This document shows positions 9,394 through 18,853 of a stretch of DNA of 18,853 bases, one piece after another. The DNA is from Phoronis ovalis (Eukaryota > Phoronida > Phoronidae), in contig JAOXYB010017120.1 in the NCBI GenBank assembly GCA_028565635.1, forward strand, positions 1 through 18,853, read 5' to 3'. A program made the translations under genes and the position numbers. The number at the start of each line of letters is the position of its first letter. Position 1 is the first letter of the stretch. A model generated the notes under the pieces. It was not told the origin of the DNA and made no database searches. It saw only the letters and a list, made by a program, of their open reading frames with translations.

Positions 9394-9408
9394 GGTATTT
9401 ATATAAGG
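9394..9408 (-). promoter_or_regulatory. TATA box of the proximal collagen promoter
   Basis: The minus strand reads CCTTATATAAATACC, a good TATA match about 245 nt upstream of the ATG at 9150. Start of transcription would fall about 25-35 nt downstream, near 9365-9375, where CTCATCATT is initiator-like. The implied leader is about 215-225 nt and contains upstream ATGs, so an unspotted 5' UTR intron is possible. It supports exon 1 as a true first exon. Confidence 0.5.
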
Positions 9409-11397
9409 TTTAATGCTTCTGTTATTTGCTTTGTGATGATACCTTCTGATAATGATTTCATGATACAACTATCTAATATCTGGACATAAGGGCATTGCAA
9501 ATAATTAATCTATGTACGTTCATCACAGTTTAGTTTTCGCTCTTGTTTTTATTTTATGTAGGATACATTTTTACACCAATGAGTGCCCCCTGGAGGATAT
9601 CGTGATACTTAGCTATATACTATTGCCGTACAGTTATCTACATACAAGTTTTACTTTATTTTGTTATCCATGGCTCGTTATCTTGTTCGGGAACTATATC
9701 ACTTTTTTCTTTGTCAAATTGCGCAAACCACGGATTTGCATTCGTCAGGTTGACTGCATTTTGACCATTTTTTGGAATTTACAGCAGCTAATTGCCACAC
9801 CGTCCTGATCTTCCCTCTCACATTTTTCCCTTTTGCAAACCAGTGTCCTATCTCCCATATCAGTACGTGGCCAAATTTTTGCGGTTCATACGTCTTATTT
9901 CTTGTTATCGGAATCGCGGTTAAGGCTATCTAAAACATCGCTGCCTACAAATAGGTGTGGGAATATTACAAGATCCCCCACGTGATAAATGGCAACAAAC
10001 TGCTGTTATCTAAGTGACCAAGGATATCTCAGCGTGAAAGTTGAACGATTTTAAGAATTTACAAATCATAATCATATCTGTTTTTACTTTATTTAAATTA
10101 GATTATAGGGTTTAAAGTACATGGCTAAGTTGTAGATTTACATTTTTTGCAAACAGGATTCTGTAAAGCTCTCCTAGTGGGGCCATTTGAAGGAGGATTA
10201 ATACAAATGTATCTTCTTGAGGTTTGAAACACTTCACAAAAATGTGATTTTTTTTATCTAGAAAATTATTCATTTCATAATAAGCGATTTTTGGTAGATA
10301 TCATGAATAAACTTAATTGCGTCAGGATCATTTCCATGTTTCATTTCTTTATCTAAAAGAATCAATCATTCTAATGTACTATAAATCCGCCTAATAAATA
10401 ATTGATCATGTCCATGTTATTATGCACACAACTAGCAGTAACTTCCATCAAGTACGACCCAAGCGTACAAATACGAAGCGCAAGATAATAATATGTTCTT
10501 ATTTAGTGTGCACTCAACATTGATCTAAGAATGCTGATAAGCCGAAATGTTGCACTGACAACTCGTAACTAACCACAATCTCTGACAGTACATAAACTTG
10601 ATCCCAAACCCGGGTCTTTCTTTGTCGTCAATGACACACATTTCATAAATGTCACGATCAAAGTTTTCAACGAAATATGCAGATAGGGCTCGATCTTAAT
10701 ATCTATGTGTTTAACCTAAAACGCCTTAAACCTAATGTTAGCATAGTCGTTTGCTTATTTGACTCCTGACAAGGTGTTAGAATGGCGCCTATATAATAGC
10801 TGCGAGATATTTCAAAGATACAATCCAAATATTGACTACTGACTAGCACCTCTAAGATTTCTCTCGGCTGGACAAAGCAGTTGATACCCCAAACATTAAC
10901 TATTTGACCATTTGGAAATTAAATCCGCAATACAAATCTACTATGAACCCGATAAAATGTTAAATTATATCCTTTTGTTTGTTTGGCAAAGCACTTTGAG
11001 TTTTGATATATACAGATGTATACAAAAGTAATTGAAACGATGCCTTTTTTTGTATCAGAGAAGTGAAAAACTTATTCGTATTTCTTGCACCACTTAGCAT
11101 ACAAGACTGTCGCTATTGGATATATATATATCTTCCTTTCTGATTTTGTTCACTGGGTTTTCTTAAACCCTCAGTTGTCACTGAAAATGTTGTTTTTTCT
11201 ATAAATGAACTATTATTACCCTCAGCTACATTTGTAGGTAAACTAAGTGTATTCTTTAAATTATCAAAGATTATCATAGCAGCAACAAATTTAATTACAA
11301 CACTTCATACTTTTGATTTAACTTTTTTTATTTTATAACAACAGGTGTAATTTTTAATAAATTTACTAAAAGTGCGTCACTGATGAGCAAACGTTAC
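9409..11397. other. Interval between the proximal promoter and the upstream exon pair; no gene supported
   Basis: AT-rich. A plus-strand frame at 9512-9808 (98 residues) is hydrophobic with no recognisable family. A minus-strand frame at about 10140-10262 ends in NPVCKKCKSTT and has four cysteines, also unrecognised. No Gly-X-Y exon is present on either strand. If the upstream exons belong to the collagen gene, this interval is its first intron plus the proximal promoter. Confidence 0.6.
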
Positions 11398-11519
11398 CTG
11401 GTTAAGCAGATCCCTGATGCTATCGAGTTGTCTTAGACGACGTTTGGAGTGTCTAGTTTTTGTCTTTTCAACAGCGGTATCCTGTTCTGCATCAGATTTT
11501 GTCTTCTTGTGTTTGGTAG
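11398..11519 (-). CDS. Upstream exon A2: basic linker, possible alternative 5' end
   Basis: Acceptor TTTTTTCTAG, donor CAG|GTAACG. Joined to exon A1 it completes a split Ala codon and reads ATKHKKTKSDAEQD, a basic stretch with RHSKRR (a possible dibasic/furin-type site), then LRQLDSIRDLLNQ, leaving in phase 0. The tail resembles [14 protein letters not shown] of collagen exon 1 (shared LR, D, I/V-R-D/E-L). Phase 0 fits collagen exon 2, or cryptic acceptors inside exon 1 at CAG|CGT (after Q21) and CAG|AGA (after Q46). It could instead belong to a separate gene. Confidence 0.6.
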
Positions 11520-11869
11520 CTAGAAAAAACATGCAGCATTCAGTGATATGCTAAAACGAGTAGCCGCACTTGCAAGTCTGCTATATAATTAGTCAAAAAT
11601 TAATGTAGACCTTCAGTTTTATCCGTATGTTGAAATAATAGCACCGTTACAAGACGTAGTTAGCAACGCTGTTCATAACAGAACGCCAAGCTATAAATTG
11701 TAATTTTTCGGTAATTGTTACATGTAGCATGCGGAACACCAAGAAGGGATCCTTTATGTTTTTCACATTTCATCGGAAACTATTTAAACGAGTTAGTGTT
11801 TAATTTCATCTTCAGTATCTTGCAAGATTTTTTTTGTTGTTTATTTATTCAACAGTCCGCAACACTTAC

Positions 11870-11921
11870 CTAGCGCTTCTGCCAATAGACAGAGCACCAA
11901 TACACACCAGACGCCCTTCAT
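11870..11921 (-). CDS. Upstream exon A1: second signal peptide
   Basis: ATG at 11921 opens MKGVWCVLVLCLLAEALA, a clear secretion signal, followed by a strong donor G|GTAAGT in phase 1 that matches exon A2. A at -3 gives a fair start context. A good acceptor-like sequence (TTACTCTTTACAG, AG at 11964-11965) lies just upstream, so a further non-coding 5' exon is possible. Same strand as the collagen gene, 2.8 kb upstream of its ATG. Confidence 0.62.
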
Positions 11922-11996
11922 AGTGACTGGGACAACACTGTAAACTTTGTGGTCTAGAGGAACCTGTAAAGAGTAAGATAAATACGTATACGTATA

Positions 11997-12010
11997 GCTC
12001 TATTTATATT
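11997..12010 (-). promoter_or_regulatory. TATA box upstream of exon A1
   Basis: The minus strand reads AATATAAATAGAGC, close to the TATAAATAG consensus, about 80 nt before the ATG at 11921. A start near 11975 would leave a leader of about 55 nt and make the acceptor at 11964 unnecessary. AT-rich context weakens the call. Confidence 0.42.
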
Positions 12011-14615
12011 TGTAACCGTGAAGTGTATGATAATCATGTTCCAGGAACCATGTGATAAGTAATGAATTTGTTAACGCCCTACGACTAGCATAAGCAAGTG
12101 GTTTGTGGTTTTTAATTTAATCCCGCTTATTGTGATGTAATGTTGCGTTAAAGATTAATCACAGAATGCATATAGTAGTGTGACTTATATGGCTTCGATA
12201 AATAATACTTAAATTTGAATGATACCACTTATCCAATGGGTAGGACCATTGTGTGCGTTATCTCAACTCAAAGAACTATGAAAATGTAACCCTTGTATTC
12301 GAGAAGTGAGTAATAAATACTGAATTATAAATAAGTTTATTTAAATTTATTATTTTCCAACTAGATTTCTTATTTATGGCCTCTTCATATGGCATATTAA
12401 AAACTGATTATTAGAAGATGCATGCAATATTAATTGAACTATGATCTCTGCGACCTTTGGACCTCGGGATCAACTTCCAATTCCCCACCCTGGGAATAGT
12501 GACGGCCTATTTCTTCAAGAAACAAAAGTTTATAAGTATAGTTTCATTCCAAAACGCTTTTCTATTTCACAGTAGAAAATGTGCTCCAAAAGCGCTTACG
12601 TGAGGATTAGCATTTTCAAAGTACAACGCAACTTTAATAGCTTTTATCTGGACAAGATTGACCGTATGTTCAGGTAACTGGTTATAAATACAGTGCACAT
12701 AAATTGTATGGGTAACCTTTGACTTTGTGATTATCAAAAAACCAGATTAAGGACAAAAGTACAAAAGTAGAATGGGGGTAATGGCACTGTCCCAAGTCTA
12801 ACATGCAATGTAAACCACATAGCCTTAATCAAATAGGATACCAATCGTTGTTATAAAACGACGATTACAGTATAGGCCAGGGGTAGAGGCGATTCTAAAA
12901 ATATACAAGTCAGAGATAGTATCTATGGAGGATTGTGCTTTATCAGACTGGTATTTTATTTGATTTTTTTCACATGTTCAGGATAACATATCTTTAGCCC
13001 TTATTAGCCTAATGTTCACAATTACAATATTTACTGGTTTGCATTACGAACGCCTTGACGGACGCGCAATAAAAAAGAAAACGTGTTTGAAAGATAATGT
13101 TTTAATGAAAACTCATGATGCCTTTAGATTCGACATGTCTTCAGGTGCACTTTAAGTTTCAAACATGTACTCGTAGAGGTAAATTGGGCTCAGTCTTAAT
13201 AATATAATAAGGTATGGTATTATCATTCTATATTTATTTTAACTGACACTTTTCCACTCAAATTGCCTATAATGATGATAAATTATAATTTGTTCAACTA
13301 TATACCTTATATTTTAGTCATATTTATGCCATTTTTCAAAAGCAAGTGTCCAAAATTCCAATTTTATACATTTCTAATTTCATTACTAAAATTGATTAAT
13401 GTATTGATAGTACTGGTTTTAATTAAAAAATAAGAGTACAATTGTCAACAAGCAATATATTTCACCTTAATATAATTAGGCCTTCTTTAGCCTTTAGACC
13501 GGCTACTGTAGGGACCACACATGAGGTAATAACTGAAGCACAATCAGCTGGTGTTTTATCTTTTGTCATCAGCATCTACTTGTCAGGTGTGAATATGTAT
13601 ATATATCATTTGACATCATAATCTACCTTTTGTATTTGACCGTAGCAGAAATGTTATAATTACATGGTGCTACAGTTATAATCAGTACACCATTATTTGG
13701 TTCTAATCGACAGAAGTTCCCGAATTCTTGTTCCTTTTTGATTTTCTTGACCTATACAAAATGACCCAAGAAAACAAATTGAAAAAGAATGACCTATCAG
13801 CAACTCTTTTTAAGCACCATAGACCGAGCTATTGTTTCGTAAATACGATTCTCTCGTCTATCTACAGTTTCCCATGTTCACCAGTAGAGGTCGATATATG
13901 AGCTACATCACCATTCGGACAACGTAAAATATAGCTTTAATTGTTCTATGCAAAAACACAAATTCTGCATGCCAAAAAAACTTGATAGTAATTCTCACTT
14001 AACCCGGCTTAACACTTGATATATTTGGAAATTATCAATGACGTTTTATTACACCTTTGGACAATGATATTTCAAAATCTAACTAGAAAAGGTTTTATAT
14101 CAAATCGTGATTTTACAGTGTTGATTATCAAACTGTAGACCGGGAGGACACCGTACAATGGCTATAACTGTATAACTGATCGAGGGCATCATCATTTAAA
14201 GGTATTGCACGTTATCTCTTCGATCTCAGATGTAATTGAAGCTACAACAGAGATACTGGAGTTAAATATGCTACGACTCAAAGACTCTGGTACTGGGATG
14301 ACGTACCCGTGACACCTTAATTCAGATGCTTACGTTGTCAGACATCCTAAAGTAAATATGAACCAAGGATCAACGTCGATATCAAACCCTGATCACGCTG
14401 CGTGTATATTTGTCAAATTGTGGCATGCCTAATCATTTTTAAAAATGATACTTGTGATTACCCTTCACTAGGTTATAAATTTTAACTTAATAATTGATCA
14501 GAGTTAGTACTATAAACTCAGTAAATGTACAGAAGCTTAGATATCGTATGTAGTTTTTGATCGAGTTCCTTTTCGGTCTGATTATGGAGGTAACCGAAGT
14601 TCTCATAATACGTCT
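12011..14615. other. 2.6 kb without a recognisable gene
   Basis: AT-rich on both strands. I see no long reading frame, no collagenous exon and no RNA gene. A short stretch near 12455-12500 looks glycine-rich in reverse, but it has no triplet repeat and soon meets a stop. Confidence 0.6.
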
Positions 14616-14943
14616 AATATCTGACGTATTGGTCCTGAATTTTTGCTATTCAAAATCTATCGTCTTTTCAAATTAACAAAATTGACGAAAATGTTCATAC
14701 AGCAATGCTCTGGTGGTCTTAGTTTGTTATTATCAAGAAGTGGAAAGGGAATAAATCTTAATTTTTCTTACGTCGCAACTTCATTTAACTGATTGTTTAG
14801 CACGTGGCTTGTTTACACGCGTAGATTTGTACTTTCTTTATTTGACAATAAGAAACTAAGACCATCGATGTATTGTGGTGTGAAAATGTTCATCGTACCG
14901 GTGAGTTACTTTTTAATATCGAAAGTCCAATACATCAGATATT
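14616..14943. repeat. Imperfect inverted repeat (foldback, about 328 bp)
   Basis: Two nested pairs of arms share one axis. The outer arms at 14616-14632 and 14927-14943 are 17 nt with one mismatch (AATATCTGACGTATTGG). The inner arms at 14714-14736 and 14842-14864 are 23 nt with two mismatches (TGGTCTTAGTTTGTTATTA and on). Sequence between the pairs is diverged. The layout fits a decayed MITE or a foldback element; no coding capacity. Confidence 0.6.
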
Positions 14944-15925
14944 GGGTCTATTTTGGAGCTAGAAAGTAACATCTGGAACTATTATAACTTATGCTTTAGT
15001 TATAATGGTCCCAGGTCACATGTTCCGGAACATATAGCAACAAAGTGATACTTATTATATCCCCTCCGCGGGCAATAGATATTACGCCATAAGATAATTG
15101 GAAAATTAAGCTACTATATAGGCAACTTAATTATATGCCTTAGATAAAACTTTAGACATACACCTCAATCTTACGAAAGCTATTCTGTCCCAGCTATCCC
15201 TCCCCAAATTTACTGTTGAACATATAAGCATTTACATTGTTTATGTAAGATTACGTATTCATATTTCTATAGTTGTGTATTTGCACGAATTTACTGTTAG
15301 AATATGGTTTGTTAAAGTACATGAACAGAACTAGTACCATTTAAATAAACAAGTGCCTTTAAAATTCTTTTGTCCAAACCCACTTTTTAAAAATGACTAC
15401 CAATGCAAGAGGTTTATCCCAGGCTGTTTATGCAATAAGCCAAATTTATTTTAATATAGCGATCTCTATATAATTCAGTCTGATAGATTATCGCAAAAAT
15501 AAGAAACTGCAATAGTTTTAGGCGGCTGAGCCTATCATGAAAGGGACTTCAGGCGACGATTCACGCGCATAATTTCTCTCTTACAGTCTTACCGGAATTT
15601 CTTATAATAAAACCGCCAAAATGTAGCCAAAGAGAGTCACAGATCAAACACCCATTTCGTAGATAGCTAAGAAAATAATGTCTAGTTACATCATTTTTAA
15701 TGATACAAAAGTTCGAAATTTGCTGCTGTACGTTTTTATAGGAAGATAAGCAGTATATACTTTAACACACGCAACTGTTTCCTAAGGCAGATCGTCATGC
15801 AGTGAATCTGTATGTGCGGCACCATCTCAATTTCTTCTTATGTATAGTAAAAGGAAACAGAGAAAACTATGGTTTAGGAAATGTCTGACAATATTACAAA
15901 ACCGAAACATTTCGAAATGTCTCTA
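14944..15925. other. About 1 kb without a recognisable gene
   Basis: AT-rich, no feature supported. The last 100 bases may hold further decayed LINE sequence leading into the reverse-transcriptase remnant. Confidence 0.55.
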
Positions 15926-16186
15926 CATAATTCTTACAGAGGGGGTTAGTCCTGTTATAAGGCAATGGTAGTGCAAACACTTGCTGATAAAAGTAGAAAG
16001 GCAACATTTGATCTGAACTTTGCGGGAAATCTTGAACCATGTATGTTATGTATATTTTTGATAATTTTGTTACCTGTAATCTCCAATGGTTACGAAATTT
16101 GGGAACTTGATAAAGTTAAAAGAGCACACTGGGCATTTTGGAAAAAGTTACAACATGTTAGATCTGGTAATATTTGTAATAAATAA
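15926..16186 (+). pseudogene. Decayed LINE (non-LTR retrotransposon) reverse-transcriptase tail
   Basis: The plus-strand frame reads SYRGG, a TAG stop (15947-15949), then KAMVVQTLADKSRKATFDLN, and ends LLPVISNGYEIWELDK, VKRAHWAFWKKLQHVRS. This matches, from memory of the family, the thumb/post-domain of invertebrate non-LTR reverse transcriptases, with the pattern GGS..KA..TLA..A.KA.F.L and LPIL.YG.EVWG....IE.VH..FCKK.L.V. The in-frame stop, a scrambled middle (FAGNLEPCMLCIFLI) and loss of the catalytic part show a dead fragment. Clade not assigned. Confidence 0.6.
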
Positions 16187-16291
16187 TTTGTACCTACCCG
16201 GCCCTTGTGCCTACCTAACTCACCATGTAACACACAATTATCGTCTATTATGGTGAGTTAGGTAGGCACAAAGGATAGGCACAAATTATTT
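16181..16291. repeat. Foldback / hairpin with 22-bp perfect arms
   Basis: The arms at 16205-16226 (starting TTGTGCCTACC) and 16250-16271 are perfect reverse complements around a 23-nt loop. Pairing continues imperfectly outward to 16181 and 16291 (AAATAATTTGTACC against GGCACAAATTATTT). It overlaps the stop codon of the LINE remnant. It may be a small foldback element inserted at, or derived from, the element's end. Confidence 0.8.
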
Positions 16292-17302
16292 AACCCATGG
16301 TTTCTCGCATCATCTAATATTGGCTGAGACTAATATAAAATTATTAATAACTCTTTTCGTAGGTACATGTGTACATATGAAATAAGGATACAAGGTCATT
16401 GTGTAAAAAATAGGCATCGAATGTTTATAATTCTTCTATACACATTACCGACATTAGGATGTGGCAAAATATGGCTTTGCCACAGTGTTTATAAGCCGCA
16501 AAGCGTATTTAAACTAACTTACACGATAACTGGTCCTAGGATATAAAACACAAAGTTTCTAGAGTTTGGCATATATCCTAGACATCCCATTGCCCAATGC
16601 TCAAATACAACAGGAAAAAAATAAATACAAAATATAAATAACTCACTCAATTCTGGAATGTCAGAACGTGAAGAAGTGGACTGCTAACAAGTTTTATGTT
16701 TACCCCGGGATGTTTACTTATTTTCAAGTAATATTATGTAGCTTTTTATTTTTCTAACTGTAAATAGAATGCACTTTAATTAGTCTCCAGTGAACACACG
16801 CACGTGTATCTCGAGGCTTTAATGCTATTATAAATAAACGTACATTATTACTGGACAGTCTACACTGGAGTCTACCTTTCTTGGTATAAAATGTGAGTCT
16901 ACATTTTGTCGTTATCAATGTATAAAAACATGGTCTAGGATTTAGAGGCTCATAGGCGTGTCCCCGTGCAATTTAGATACCTCCCCCGGGAAGTCGTGTG
17001 TAGTTGCTATTGGTAGTTGCATTAGACTTCTCAAAGACAGCCTGCCTACAAATATTAGCACAAACCATTTTGAGTGTCTATATGTTACACAGCCAAATTA
17101 AATATTTGTTAAACCTTGACCCTTATAGCCTGGCTTAATACGAACAAAAAAAATAATCGTAAACTTAAACATGTTAATCAATGCATTAATTTATGTTTTA
17201 ATTATTATTATAAATAACACTATCATAATAACTAGTATAGTGTCCAAAACCTCATTTTATGCAAGTGTGTGCATGTACTGGCACGTACATCCATCGCTAT
17301 AG
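16292..17302. other. 1 kb without a recognisable gene
   Basis: AT-rich. A weak inverted pair (AGTCTCCAGTG near 16782 and CACTGGAGTCT near 16864) is the only structure noted. Confidence 0.55.
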
Positions 17303-17368
17303 ACATTTATCCCCGGCAGTTATTACATTTATCCCCGGCAGTTATTACATTTATCCCCGGCAGTTATT
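17303..17368. repeat. 22-bp tandem repeat, three perfect copies
   Basis: The unit ACATTTATCCCCGGCAGTTATT is repeated at 17303-17324, 17325-17346 and 17347-17368, followed by a degenerate AAATTTAT start of a fourth copy. Identical copies suggest recent expansion. Confidence 0.95.
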
Positions 17369-17376
17369 AAATTTAT

Positions 17377-18853
17377 GTTATCAAAATGTTTTATTCTTTT
17401 TTCAAACCTCGTAGGAATATATGATCTAGGTTGCAGTTTTACCTGTAAGAGAAACATATAGCATTCTTTTTCAGTATCGTTCGTTTGTGATTGGTAGTTA
17501 TATTAGTCCCAGGATAGAAGTGGCCGTGTCTATCCATTATGAGGAAATTTAAAATTTCTTTATATTTATGCTCTAGACTGTCTTTCGGGGGATATCTAAC
17601 AAAAGCCCGTGGGCCGGACTGTAGGCCGAAATTGGGATAAATTACATATAACTGTAATTATTTAAAATCTATCAGTATCCTAAATCATCCACCTGTTTGG
17701 GCTACATAGCATTTACAAAAGAGGCAATTTTCTGATAAGCGGTCTACGTTATTTTTGCTATCGGACTCTTACTGTTTCACATTAATATCAAAGAGATCAA
17801 CTTTGATATTCGAATGGTCAATTTTCACGCCGAATTTGAACTGATATATCACTGGTGTAATGTGACACATCCTGTCCATTATGAAATTGCGATGGATATT
17901 TTTCAGGGTAATTTAGTGTATTGAAAAAGGCATTCTTCCTTTTTGGCTGGACGCAAGGATAACTCCGGACAATGAAACTTCGATAAAGGGGACAGAACGT
18001 AGATCAATCATATCCGTCTTCCTGAAAAACTGTTTTATTTCTGTGAGGAATATTACTATTACACGTTTAATATATGTGTATTAGACGGGTATTAGTCTCT
18101 AAATACTTATATCACCATGAAGGTTTTTAGCAATGAATGAAAACAGGCCGATTTAGATACGGTTTATATAACAACATTGCTATGAGAGGACAAAAATTGA
18201 CACATCATTGTAGTGATGTAAATAAGTTAAATTTTAATCCTTTAGATACTTTTCTATAAAACAGCTTGAACCCCGACTATAGAAAGCTTCCTGCACAATA
18301 GCTATACACTCTAGATCTAATCTAAATCTGTATTACTGATACAGCTTTATGATCTTGGAATAATTAGCCGGTATTTAATAAGGAATTTGCCCTGTTGAAA
18401 CTGTCTAAGTATACTTAATTCAGCCAAAGTTGCACAATCGTTTACTCTTAAAAATGTATTTTAACAGGTAGTTGCACTTTTCCATAACCATGGTTACACA
18501 GTTATGTCGTTTTAGAACATTTCTTTTTTTTATATTATGTCATACGTACACAGGTCTTGAATTTCCATTTATCAACCGTTTTAACCAGGAAAGTTAGTTG
18601 TTTTGAGATATTTTACTAATTCCATTAAAATGATGGTATATCTGACATGCTTGAGGTAATAAAATTAGTCGAAAGTTTTATTTCGGTTGAAAACCGTTTC
18701 AGAAACGTACTTTTCGTAAACTTTTTAAACTTCCCCAATGAAAGTTTAATCGACTTTAATAAGCGCGCAAACCCAACTGGTCAACTGTTGTGAAATCGTA
18801 GGCAGTTCTACGGATAAAGCGAGTATGTAACTTTAAATATTTACAACAAAATC
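17377..18853. other. 1.5 kb to the window edge without a recognisable gene
   Basis: AT-rich sequence with no supported exon, RNA gene or repeat. Any gene further upstream lies outside the window. Confidence 0.55.

Noticed and set aside
10140-10262. Minus-strand frame ending NPVCKKCKSTT, considered as a last exon for A1/A2
   Set aside because: A CTTTACAG acceptor would be in phase 0 with A2, but the resulting 11-residue tail has no recognisable family and the upstream part has stops; evidence too thin to annotate.
12455-12510. Possible extra collagen exon on the minus strand (CCCAG followed by GGTGGGG)
   Set aside because: Translation gives GGELEVDPEVQ and then a stop, with no Gly every third residue.
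12011-18853. tRNA, rRNA or CRISPR-like arrays
   Set aside because: No cloverleaf-like segment or spaced direct repeats were seen; the only tandem array is the contiguous 22-bp unit at 17303-17368.

Overview
The window is AT-rich, intron-rich animal DNA. All recognisable coding exons lie on the minus strand. The identification rests on a complete type IV collagen NC1 (double C4) domain, a family confined to metazoans. The chain is far shorter than vertebrate alpha(IV) chains, and the surrounding decayed LINE and foldback repeats fit an invertebrate. I cannot name the phylum from sequence alone.

Main gene (minus strand, ATG at 9150, stop at 871-873). I assembled 13 coding exons, all with GT-AG introns and matching phases, totalling 2142 nt or 713 residues. 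Exon 1 gives a signal peptide, a basic linker and a Cys motif ([13 protein letters not shown]) like the start of the collagen IV 7S domain. Exons 2-10 give about 429 residues of Gly-X-Y. This includes a GIPGCDG segment resembling the second 7S cysteine site, and roughly eight triplet interruptions, seven of them in exons 9 and 10. Exons 11-13 give a full NC1 of about 225 residues with all 12 cysteines. The product is therefore a miniature type IV collagen, about 40% of the usual ~1,650-1,700 residues. It has recognisable modules at both ends but a strongly shortened triple helix.

Upstream, same strand. A TATA box at about 9394-9408 fits a promoter for exon 1. About 2.3-2.8 kb further upstream are two more exon-like segments (11870-11921 and 11398-11519). 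They encode a second signal peptide plus a basic linker, are phase-matched to each other, end in phase 0, and have their own TATA box. They could be an alternative 5' end of the collagen gene, a neighbouring gene, or a remnant of a duplicated copy. This is the most open question in the window.

Remaining sequence. From 12.0 kb to 18.85 kb I see no host gene. It holds a decayed LINE reverse-transcriptase tail (about 15926-16186), a foldback directly after it (16181-16291), a 328-bp imperfect inverted repeat (14616-14943) and a 22-bp unit repeated three times (17303-17368). Intron 4 carries a probable non-autonomous DNA transposon and intron 11 a smaller repeat. Positions 1-870 are 3' flank or 3' UTR. 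There is no divergent second collagen IV gene in the 9.7 kb upstream, unlike the head-to-head pairs typical of many bilaterians.
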